From Styela clava (Eukaryota > Chordata > Ascidiacea > Stolidobranchia > Styelidae), in the NCBI RefSeq assembly GCF_964204865.1, contig NC_135252.1, positions 9,569,383 to 9,633,382 of the forward strand: a stretch of DNA of 64,000 bases. Reading direction: 5' to 3'. The notes beneath the pieces were generated by a model. It saw nothing but the letters and a program-made list of their open reading frames with translations, had not been told where the DNA came from and did no database searches. Positions within the stretch are counted from its first letter, which is position 1. Every line of letters begins with the position of its first letter. Both the position numbers and the translations under genes were made by a program. Positions 47,195 through 59,000 of this stretch are shown here, piece by piece.

Positions 47195-50100
47195 ATGAAG
47201 CACATTGCATTTGCTTTGCTGTTTGCAGGTATGCATATGATTAGTTTATTGTTTTACGCCTGATTTCACCTTGAAATTAGGAAACTTGGTTGTTTTTAAA
47301 GCGCCCAAATAAATTTTAATTAATAGAAACCCATCTTGGGCAAAAGTGAAATAAAAAGTTGTGAAGTTTTACGATGGTCACCATAGCATATTTTTTTTCC
47401 TATTTTCCAACATCTACATTTTATTTTTCGGGCAGCTTGACAGTTGATGGTAAAATGCGTAGGTCCTTTTTTTAGTTGATTTTTAAAGACTGGGAGAGTG
47501 GTATACAAAACTACTAGTCTTCGAAAATTGTAACAAAAAAATTAACATTTCTGCTATGAAAAGTGAGAGTAGATACCTAAACTATCCTAACTTTGCTAAG
47601 TGTTCGACAAAAGAAACTTAATTTGACCAAACTATTTAATATACTTGTGCCAAAATAAAGTTGATTTCACTAGGGGCGATTTTCATTTTATTCTCCTCTA
47701 CCACATTTCCAAGCAGAAGTTTTTGTGTATTTCCGTCCGCTTTAACTTCCCTTGTATGGTAATACAGCAGTTTAAAAATGAATTATATGTGCTGTACAGC
47801 CATATAAAAGTTATCCGTTCGATGCTATTTGTTTGCAATTTCAGCGCTGGTAGTAACAAGTACAAATGCACAAAAAGTTTGGACATGGTGTTGTACCTCT
47901 CGTGAAGAATTTTTGAAATGCGAGAGTATTCTACAAAGAAATGAACCTGATATAAATTGTCACGAAGAAGACGGGACTGAAAACTGTGCTAATAGAATTA
48001 AGGCTAGTAACTTTCAATGCTATGTCATAGATCGGTATTTGGAAAATTTATTTAACACAATAAATGGTTATAAATGGTTTATGTACTCTACACATATAGA
48101 GAGCAAAACACCCAAATTTGTTAATTTACTATGTCATACTCGTGCTGATCTTGTTTAATAAAAAGAAGAAATGAATGAATAAATTCATTTTATTTCTTGG
48201 GAACAATATACAATTGAAGCAAAGCAAATTTTTACGACAGCTCGCTATTGGCTCGTAATGACCTTTGCAAAATGTTGAGTTAATTTGAATAGAGCATGTA
48301 TCCTTTATCTCATTTTGTGTTCAGGATAGAACAGCGGACATGATGTTCATGGATGGTGGAGATATCTTCAGATACCACCGGTGGTTGAAAGTCGTTGTTG
48401 CAGAAGATTACGGAGAAGGAGGTAAGAATATATATATACCGTATATATTGAAACTCATGAAAAAAGTTTAGTTCTGGTGTTTATGCGTAATTTTGAAGGA
48501 TTTTATAAATCCAAATAACTAGAAAGATGTCCCGAGCACTCACATGGTCATTTGAGCAGTCCTTAACGAACTCATACATATATTTTAGGATAAAACGAGG
48601 CCCAGTGGTATAGTTAGTGATGTCTGCGTTCTTATCAAAAAGCATATCTTAGTCGATCACTGTTCTGCTAGTCAAATATTAAACTAATACTGCCAAATTT
48701 CATATTAACGTGTTTTCGTATAAAACAAAATAGTGTTTCCCACCTCAAACAAATACTTTCGAACATTCCTGCTTCTAGGCATTATTATTTAGCTGTTGAT
48801 TGGGGAAAATACCACAACTTATAGTAACAAAAAGTTGTTAATTTCTTTTTACTTATCGCAATCAAAAACGTGTGGTGACATCCTGCGATTTTTTGAACTT
48901 TTTGACTTTTTTAAAGACTTGGTAATACAATGAAATTACTTTGAACTTTTGCAGTCCGAAAGAAAAATATGACTTTATCGTTGAATAGAGGACCACAATA
49001 AAAACTTATCGCGTTGTGGTGACATCCTTCGAATTTTGAATTTTCGAAAGGTAATTAGATTGTTCGGAATTTTTCCGGCCTCAGGAGGTCTCAGAACTTT
49101 GAATTTATCTTCGAATATAAAAAACTAATATAAATACTAAAATATGTTGGTGACAAACCACGATTTTCCGAACTTTTCACGGTTCGAATATTGCCAATTT
49201 TGCAAAAATTGAAAAAAAAAATTGATAAGATAATCGAAATACTTGAGCAACTAAAAGTGGCAAAAACTGGTTTAGAATATCTCATAAAATATCCATAGAC
49301 TATATCTTGATGTAGTACCTTAAAGCGATAAAAAGCTAGGAAGGCCGGTACTATACAACACGTCGCCGATGCATATTTTTTTCGTAAGTAACAAACAATA
49401 CAAAATTGCGGTGGGCAAGAGTGCACTCGCACCCGAGCGTAGCGAGAGAACAACGTAACATAAAGAAAAACGAAAGAACCGTGAGCTAACTATATTCGAG
49501 CACAATCATGGTTCAACATTTAAGATATCACATATTCTACAACATCAGTTTAGTTGATTAAAACATACGGATCGATTTCAGTAACACTAAATTATATCGC
49601 GACAATAATCTATGGTGTGATTTGAATACGTAAATGTGTTTCATAAATTAATTTATTGCGAAAAAACACTTCAAAGCTGGTAGATTATGTCACTTGTAAA
49701 TTAGTGATTTGAAACTAAGAATTGCTCATGAACTTACCCTCATTAACCACGAAAAAGAAACTGGATAATAGTTATTTTGGGGGAAAAAATCAGTTGGCTT
49801 CAATGTGCTTATCTCAAGAGACTAAATTCCTAAGTACTCTGCGGAAAGGGTTTATTTTAAAATTACCACACTTCCATTGCAGATGCCAGTTATTATGCAG
49901 TTGCAGTGGCTAAATCTGACCTACCGTCTCACGTGAGTATGTTAGCTTTGGAAGGAATGAAATCATGTCATACTGGAGTTGGAAAAACGTCCGGGTGGAA
50001 CACGCCAATAGGATGGATCGCTAGAAATAGAGGGGTAATGAACTCCAGGGGACAAGTGCAGCTTTACGGTAAAACTAAAAAGTTTCCATGGCGGTTTGAT

Positions 50101-52444
50101 CTTGAAATGGCCATATGCTATAAAGTCGGTCATGATTCAACCACTATTTCCACCAAACATAATTGGCAAGAACTGAAAATGTTTTGTTAGTTTAGAGTTC
50201 CACTGAAAACTACTATGTTAATATACAGCGAATTCAAAATTAGCACTACTTTGTTCTGATTTGCCAATCCTAGAAAGCAAACTAAATCGTTGCAAAATTT
50301 CTTTTGAACAAAATAGAACAGCAAGCATCGTAAAAAAACAAATTTTCTATTCAGCAATTCAAATATCGAGTCATATGCTCTAAATGTGTAGCGACAGCCC
50401 CTTTTCCTTATCAATAGTGTCCAATAGTCCAAGTACCCTTCGACCTTCAATTGAGCCCTTTCACAAGCAAATGCAACCTTCAATTGTCCGTATTTATTTG
50501 ACAATTTTAGTTATTTTCTTTTTATTGTCTTCAATTTTAAACTTTGAATTTACGTTTTCAAATTGAACCTATTTTTTAGATCCATTTACTGTTAGCTGTG
50601 CTCCGGGAGCTAATATTGCTTCTTATCAAAATATTATTCCGAATGCCGGCAACCAAAAATGGTGTGCTCTTTGTATTGGAAATAATAAAGGGGACCATAT
50701 TTGCGAAAGAGATTCCGACGAACTGTACTATGGCTACAAAGGAGCTCTTCAGTAAGCATTATACCGTTTCTTCGAATATCGTTTGTTTCGGAATCACAAA
50801 TAAAAATTGCGATTTACTATTTTTACGTAGCATTGCAACATGTAGCATACATACGGCAGGCTTTTGTTGTTGATATATACCCGTAAAGTCGTATGAAATT
50901 TCATGAACGTTAAAACACACATATGTTTCAATCTCATTTTATATTCTTGCTGGTATTGCATAAGAATGTTCTGCTTGGTTCGTATATTTGTGAATAATGG
51001 ACGAGTTAATTAATGTTCAATTTCGTTGTAGCTGTGAAACTGTTTTTGTGCGAATTTCTCGAGAACACTTGCTGAACAACGATGTTTATATATACATAAT
51101 TATTCCGATCAAAGGCAGACTTCTAAATAAAATGTTCATCCTAGTCAATAATTTTCGTGTATTTTAGGTGCATGAAGGACGGAATGGGAGATATTGCATT
51201 TGTCAAACACACCACTGCTACAGACGACGAAGATAAGAATAACTTTATTCTTCTTTGTCCAGATGGATCCAGGTGGGCGTTACAATTGTTTGGTAATATC
51301 TAATAATATATCAAAATGATATTACAAAACCCATACTCATTCCACACTCCAAATAAGGCTGCTGATAAAACTAGAATAAAACGAAATTTCCGGGGCAAAT
51401 TTTTAAAGTAAAATTGACCCCCTCCCTCTTCGCAGGCTATCTATTACATTGTGCCATATCGAAACATTGGAGAGGACACTAGTGGCAAGACGGTTTCTCC
51501 GAATCGGTGGCATAATAAATATCATGCCTACAGGAGAAATTTGCAATCTTCTATGTGGTCAACAGCCACATATGAACATGTGTTTTCTTGATTGCAAAGT
51601 CTACCCATGATTGAGGTCAAATTCCCTTCCAGGGGATAAATTTAACCAAGTTTAGAACCCCCGCACCAGACACTGCCTAACTAACGACTGATAACTCTAT
51701 GATGTATCTACAGAAAGCATCCAGATCAGTGGAGAGATTGCAATTTAGCTAAGGTCCCCGCTCATGGGTTAGTAATGAACAAACCCACTGAAGTCGAAGC
51801 TACAAAGATTTACAATATGTTGGAAGACCTTCGGGTAAGGAATTTAGCAACTTATTTTATATATCTACATCACATTAAACCAGTGATGTATCGCAGTATA
51901 CTTATCTGTGGATCTGTTTTTCCTATCTTTACCTTTTTTTCTAAATATACCATCGAAACCGATAAATACGATTTGGATCCCGACAGGTTGTCTTGCTGTC
52001 AGTTTGAATCACAGTGCCTCAAATACTGCACTGATCATTTATATAGCATTCATTACCCAGACAAGCTTTACCAGAGCATTAGGGTCTGAATAAAACTTGA
52101 TTCGTATGTTTTTCCATCAATGGACATGTTTTAAGAGTCGTAGTTAACAGTTAGTAAGTAGTTAATCACCGCATTTAAAACCTTATATGTGTGTTGGGAT
52201 CTTGCTTAACACATGACAATCACTTTTTACTTTTGTATTGCAGAAACGCTTGGGCAATCAAGAAATGTTTGGTGACAAAAGGGATCTTTTATGGAAATCT
52301 TCGACCAAAGCATTTCTATTTAAATTTGACTCGGCTGTAAATTACCTTGGTGCGGAATACTATTGCAATATGCTTGTCCTGAACGGAATGAATTTGCTTC
52401 ACACAAAAGGGTGTTTCAATCGAACCTCTGATGGACGTACCTAA
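47195..52444 (+). CDS. Monolobal transferrin, 8 exons
   Basis: Secreted iron-binding protein with one transferrin lobe, about 357 aa. Exons: 47195-47228, 47845-48002, 48325-48421, 49883-50068, 50580-50751, 51168-51272, 51714-51834, 52244-52444 (TAA). A signal peptide ([11 protein letters not shown], completed in exon 2 to about residue 20) fits export. By alignment to vertebrate N-lobes the iron ligands are present: Asp in FMDGGD, Tyr in [10 protein letters not shown], Tyr in ELYYGYKGA, His in KVPAHGLVM. Thr of the carbonate site is kept (CHTGVG), but the usual Arg is Lys (GVGKTSGW). Cysteines match a transferrin lobe. No second lobe and no GPI or TM tail, as in known ascidian monolobal transferrins. 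Intron 2 uses a GC donor. Poly(A) signal at 52520. Confidence 0.92.
48157..48162 (+). terminator. Intronic poly(A) signal in transferrin intron 2
   Basis: If the GC donor at 48003 is not used, exon 2 stays open for 51 more codons to a TAA at 48156-48158. That stop overlaps this AATAAA. Use would give a short secreted product lacking the iron site. Whether it is used is unknown. Confidence 0.3.
48595..48700 (+). repeat. Possible tRNA-derived SINE head
   Basis: CCCAGTGGTATAGTTAGTGATGTCTGCG resembles a tRNA A-box region and the heads of the SINEs elsewhere in the window (given here only as a short tag, GTGGTATAGTTAG). The B box is not clear. In transferrin intron 3. Confidence 0.3.
48868..49185. 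repeat. Degenerate tandem repeat, three units of about 130-145 bp
   Basis: Unit starts GTGGTGACATCCTGCG (about 48871), GTGGTGACATCCTTCG (about 49015) and TTGGTGACAAACCACG (about 49146). Each is followed by (A)TTTT(T/C)GAACTTTT-like sequence. Located in transferrin intron 3. Confidence 0.55.
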
Positions 52445-53021
52445 ATATCAGACATTACTGCTCATTTTAGAACATGTTATTTTTTAGCATGAATGTATAT
52501 ATTACATTTCACATTATTAAATAAACATTTCACAAACCTTCTATCGATTGCACTCTTTTTTGAAAGGATGGGAGACCAATCAAAAATAATACTTATACAG
52601 TGACACCAATTAATCTAAGTTACAAGAACAAAAATATACAAAATATTGCTATCGATTCGTAATAAAGCACAAAATTTGATAATTTCGTCCTTTTTCTTGA
52701 TGGCCATCTGTTACGCGTCCACAAAAAATAACAGTAAAGGTTTGCGCATTACATTTACCACATTTAACCATAAAATAAGTTTCCCAAAATTGTAACTTTT
52801 CAATGACATTGAGCTGTAATATATGGTCTAGTATTTTTGTCGGTGGTAATTAGTTAATTAACAAAGAACTATTGTTGCGTTGTGATCTGTTATTTGAGAT
52901 TGGAATCGGAAACAGTATATGCCTTAAAATGTGTAAAAGCTGGAACGGAACACTCGAAAACTAGTATAATCATCTCTAACCATACTAGAGGTTATAACTT
53001 ATTAGCAATAAATTAACGCTG
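52445..53021. other. Tail-to-tail intergenic space
   Basis: Between the stops of transferrin (plus) and the SEA/EGF receptor (minus). Should hold both 3' UTRs; only the transferrin poly(A) signal was recognised. Confidence 0.5.
52520..52525 (+). terminator. Poly(A) signal of the transferrin gene
   Basis: AATAAA 76 nt after the stop codon, a normal spacing. Confidence 0.6.
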
Positions 53022-56000
53022 TCACGAATATTGCCTTGGCTTTGGTGGTAAAACTGGAGGCTGTTCACAATCTGAACTGCCTGCGTAACTTGAACTTGAT
53101 CCGGCGGATGATCTACTGTTTCCTCTAGGTGGCGGCGGGGGAGGCCTGGAATGCAAATCTTCATGTCTTATTGTTGACGAGTCCTTAGCATACAACGATG
53201 CACTCTTTGGGGGTGGCGGAGGGGGTGTAGTTTCTCTGCTGCTTGAGTCGTTTAACAGACTACTTCTTCTTGGCGGCAAAGCAGGAGTATTACCGTTCCC
53301 ATTATTCTTCAAATAAATGGCGTTGTAACTAGGCGGTTTCGGTGGACGAACTGGTGGTGGTAGTTCGGATTCTTCCTTTTCAATCGTTTTTGTGGACCTT
53401 GACGGACGTTCGTCTTTAAAATAAAAAAATTAATTTTATCAGCTGTTATATATTTAATCTATACATATCACCATTTTAGGTTTCTTGAGCATCAGGGTAT
53501 AATAGCCCAATTTTCACTGGCGTAATATTTTCACAAGGCAAAACGAGTCAGGTCACATAAAGATAGAACTAAGCAATCTTTTCAATTAAAAAAATACTCC
53601 AAATCCTAAATTATAATATTTTAGTTATCAGAGGTGGGTTGTTGGAGCAAAGCTGTGGGAACGCTTTAAGAAGTTACCCTTGAATGTGCTCGTGTACTCT
53701 TGGCCTGAAGTATTTTTTTTATAATACATTTGATAATGAAGTGAAAATGTTGATGGTTCTAGGAAACCCTTCCGGCGCTGTACATTAAAGAAAATTGTGA
53801 TAATGAATATACAAACGTTCCATTTTTGACGGCAGCGATCAAACACAGAAATTATATTAGTTTTAAATTGGTTATCTGAACAACTATAACTCACAACTGA
53901 TTTCTTTAGCCATTCGTGGTTGCTTTAAAATATCTGGCTGCAGGTAAGATCGCTTATTTGCTGACACTTTCTTCTCTTTTTCGTCGTCTGAATCGTCATC
54001 GTCTGAATCTTCGTCGTCAGATGAAGCATCCGAGCTGAAGTACGATTGCAAAAATGAAAATTATATTCTTGGAAATTTTTTAAAAATTTCACTAGCACAC
54101 TGTAGAAACGTACTAAAGCCTGATAACAAAAAACCTGACATTAAATTACAAAACTATGACATCATAATACATCAGGCCTGCACAACTCAAATTATCACGA
54201 GGGCCGCAAGCATAAATCTGAAGGCCCGGCGGGCCGCAAACTTTGCCACATACATATTTCACAAGATGAACTACAAATCAAAATAATATTGTGAAACAGT
54301 TAAATTTAATGAAACACATTCACTACTGGAGAGCTTGAAAATATGAAGAATCTTATTTATTTGAGTAAAAACGAGGTACCGTATTATTGCATATGAGATG
54401 GCAAATATATATTTAGTGGTTCATCTACCTTAAAAACCCACTCTTCATTTTCCATATTTCTTTTTTATTAGAATTAGGTATTGCGTGTTGAAGTATAAAC
54501 TGAGTGCAGAAAATTTTTTTACTCGGGTTCAGTTTTGTAAAATCGTCCCAAATATATGTATGACAATTCATTTAGTCATATCTCCCATTATTGGATATTT
54601 TCATTGTAGGCTAGACAAACAATCTGTTTAGTAGCAATAGATCTTCCTCTGTTGTACTTTTTCGACTGTTAAATTACATTTTTCTACAAAATCTGCTCCA
54701 ATTTATTTGAAATTTTACAATAAATAGCAATATCTTTTGTGCGAGAATTTCTGCACCATTCATAAACAAAGGAATTGTTTTTTAAGTTCTAAATTTGAAT
54801 CAAAAAAGAAACTTCAGTTTCATAAACTGCTAGAAAAAAATAACGGGGTTATTAATATGTTGCTAATATGCACTAATGGGTGTGAGATTGTATACCGATA
54901 TTGTTTTGAGCATGATTCAGTCTGGATACTGAGATATCTAAATCAGGGTTTCGCAAACTGGGGGGCGAGAGGTCGAGCGACGAATTTTAAGGGTTGCGAA
55001 GGGCATACCAATTTCACACAAAGTTCGATATTTATTGAAACTAGTGTAAAACAGAAATCTCACGATTTCGAATATGATCGGAGTAGCGGCGCACTTGCAT
55101 AACAATGCCGTCTTTAATTGTTAGACCCGAGAAGTGGCGTGTTTCCAAATCACCCGCGGGCCGCACAGAAGTATCTAGCGGGCCACATGCGGCCCGCGGG
55201 CCGTATGTTGTGCAGGCCTGTAATACATTATTATGGAAACTTTATTTTCATTATATGGCTTACTGGCGTTCTCATAGATACGTCAGTGTTCATACTGAGC
55301 AGTAGGCTAATTCGAAGATCAAAACAACGTTTAAAATTTATCGAGGTCTGAAATAATCAATGAAGATGACTTGCTAACAGTAACTATTGGTAGATGATCC
55401 CAAAATTGCTCACAAAATACGGAACAGCATGTAACTTGTGGTGGTGATCAGTATTTGAATATCCATTCAATAGAGCTCGGCGTCAACTTATAAGTAATAA
55501 ATACAGTCCGTACTCAGAATTAGTCTTCTCTTTTTTCTTCTTTTTCTTTTTATTGGTTGTTCGATTATTTCTTCTCTTCCGAATTCGTAAAATTGCAACA
55601 GTTATGCAAATGATAACACCGACAAGAACTATGACTCCAACTACTACAGCAATGAGAATGATATTCGACCCTTTGTCAGCTGAACAAAATATAGCTTGAT
55701 ATTATTACAGAGTGATCGCCCCCATACAACGCAAGTACGTGCACAACTGAGAAAAAATGAACTTTTTTTATTACCAGATGCAAATTTACTTACTGCAGCT
55801 ACAGATTGAACGCAGAATAGTCAAGTTTAAAAAAAATTTTTTGCCAGCAGGAAAATGTGTCTCTAGTCACGTACATAGAATGAGTATTCATATAAATATA
55901 TAATCCAATCATACGTTACCCCTGAGGCTATTTCCTCTATCATAACGTATATACATTTTAGCGTAGGCTAAGTTTGTGTGAATGACGTTTAAAATAATTA

Positions 56001-59000
56001 TACGGAATGTCCATATTAATCATATAAGTAGAATCATCAGTAATCATCAAATCAGTAATTTGTTATCTTACATATTTCACACTTATCTCCTTTGTAACCC
56101 TTCTGACAAACGCATCTTGGTCTTTGGCCAATTCTTTGCTTGCATTCTCCGCCATTCTGACATGGATTATTCTTGCATTGATCTTTTATACGTGAATACA
56201 AAAATAAAAAATAGTAAGAAAACAAAACAAGAAATTTCTGAAAGTTTTTGATATTTTCAGCTGTATTATAATGAAAATAGAATAGCAAATGTAATGACAA
56301 GAGAAGGTATTAAAATGTGAACCAACGAGTGCTAACAAAGTTCGAATAATGTAATTTTTTACTTGTTTAATGGCTTGATTGACTTAAATATCTTCAAATT
56401 TAAAATCCAATTGAAATGAAGGAAAATTTTCTTTGGGATTTCTTTTTTCATTTGAATCATGTTATCTAAGTACTTACCTACGCATTGCCGACCGGGTTTG
56501 GAGGGATTTTCATCAACATAATTTCTACTGCATACACAGCTATACGATCCTGCTGGAGTATTTTGACATTTTGCTCTAGTGCTGTGGCAATCAGTGTGTA
56601 TATCAGGATCAATGCATTCATTGAAATCTAGATTAAAAAATATTTTGGTGTTTGTGATGCAGTTTCCTAATGTTTATTTCTCAATATTTATTTTATTGAT
56701 AATTTCATTAAAAACTAAAATAAATGTACAAATAATCATTAAAATTGTTCAAATCAAAACAGTTTTGAGAAAATTATTCAGTTTTTCTTGTTTCGTTAAA
56801 AGCCTTTGAAGCGCACTATTAAAAAGAATATTCAATTTATTGGGTACAAAGTAACCGTTCCATCTAAATTATCGTTGTTGTTGTGAAAAAAACACAAAAA
56901 AGTTTAATTCTTTTATTTTTTCATGTTTTTCGTGAGTCCTGCAGGATCCGATATTTCACCCAAATTTTACTATTTTCTGAATTCACAGAAACATCTCGTG
57001 ATTTGTGTGATGTTTTACCTTAGACACATTTATACATTAGTAAACAGGAGATTGTATTAACCTGAAAATTTCATTTTTCCGGATGCTGTGTCAAACTGAA
57101 TAATTCCCGTAGCTGTTTTGACAAGTCCTTTTACTTCAGTTGACATCAGAGATTTCATAAAATAATCTTTGATTACATCCCATTTTCCTTTCTAAAATTG
57201 ACAAAACATAAATAGGATTGAGTATTTCTTAATTATGCTTGTTTCAATTGGATTTTGGAACCCGACCTACAACACTGAATACCCGAACCTTTTTAAAGCA
57301 TTTTTGTTGAGGCTCTGAAAAAGGCTCAAAAGTTAATTCAGCTGTAACTTTCAAAATGCTTGTTTGCTTAATTCAAACTCAATCCCAAATCCGATTTGAT
57401 TTACAACTGTACTTTGTTTTATATTCATTTTTAAAGCAGCGAAATTTAATAAAATGTACCATAATTTCATGGAATCAGGGAAATACAATTTTGAAGTTAT
57501 TTATAATCTTTATACGAGATAGCAATCAGAGACCGCCGACTTATCGATTTAGCAGCGTGTATCTTCCGCTCTTACTCTATAGCGACACCACGTGTCACAT
57601 CACTAATTAATTAATAACTCGTTAATTATAAGACATAATTCATCCAAACTCAATAGGCTTCTGATCCGAGATATGATGAATGCACGTGCAAAATTCGCTT
57701 TCGTGGGATATCGCGTGTATCTAACAGACAAACACACAAACGGACAAATACCTACCAACATACTTACCGATCATGATCGATAAGTAACTAGACTAGCGGT
57801 GAGATGTATTCTGAGGTCAGTCATAATATTGCAAAACGGATATTTAAATTAATCTCTGTCTGAGGTGAAAATCGGTAATGCTCCATTCCAGTGGTATATT
57901 ACCGAATTTAAGACGAAATTGTGAGGTTTGTCGATCTTTGGCTATATCTAATTTCAAAAGCCTTGTCTAAACAATTCAGAATACATTTACCAGAGACAGA
58001 ATTAAAGTTTCTTACAGCAGTACGAACGTTGAATAACTCTCTTTTCCCTCGCGAAAATAGTCCAGGGGGTGGCCTGTCAGTACTTGATTTTCTCATCCTA
58101 ATTAAGAATGAGACTCTTGCCCCAGATCGTTGAACAGTTTGCCTGAGAAACTCCACAACTTCAAGTGATATATAACCCTCTAAACCAGACGATCTCAATA
58201 CTTGGTCAAGCTGTAATTCAAAAATATAGAGGGGTCTTAAAAGCGAATGAAAATTATACAGAGTATAATAGGAATCCACATAAGATAAAAATATCTAGCA
58301 TTGATGAGATATATTTCCCTTGAACCGAAATAAATAATGTCATTTGTTGAGAAATTGAGACGATTTTCGTAACAAGCAACGGTTTTTAGGGTGGTATATA
58401 CGATACTATGCCCATTACTAAACATATAGAACTTGTTTGTAGACAACGAATCGTTGTCACTACACTATGTTATATGTGATAAAATATTTTCAACATAACT
58501 ATTCATATGATTACAAGTAAATTGAAGAATCGAAAAACAAGGAAGGATACTGGCATTATTGATAAGAATCTTTACATCCTGCATTCTATATATATAAGTG
58601 ATATAGAAAAAACACAATAAATAATGTGATCAAGATATGTTAAGCATTTGTCACAACAATTACCGATCGTATAGTATAAAATATAGCCTGAAGGGTACTA
58701 GTTCGGTAAAATCATCATTTTGTTCTACACAGGTCGACATGCTTGAAATAAAGTTCTTCAAGGTTCACAATCGATAAATGATATTACCTCAGGCAAAAAT
58801 CCACATTAATCATAACATCTATAAGCTGTCTGATAAGTCGTTTTACCAATTACTCAGATGTGTTTCCAGCATTGCCACTAATGTACATTGTCTGTCCCTC
58901 AGTTAATTACATATCTGATATCTATTGAAGAAACGCTCTATGTTCTTATCATACTCAATATCAGCTAAAATTCTAGACTAAAACGATTACATATGGTTGA

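Noticed and set aside
47829-48158. Stand-alone small secreted gene
   Set aside because: The first part is transferrin exon 2, which continues in phase into exon 3; the rest is intron, kept only as a possible short isoform.
54737-55102. Plus-strand 121-codon open frame
   Set aside because: Lies wholly inside the hAT element at 54173-55220 and shows no transposase motif; treated as part of the relic.
57920-58133. Plus-strand open frame opposite the SEA2 exon
   Set aside because: Shadow of the minus-strand coding exon 58016-58210.
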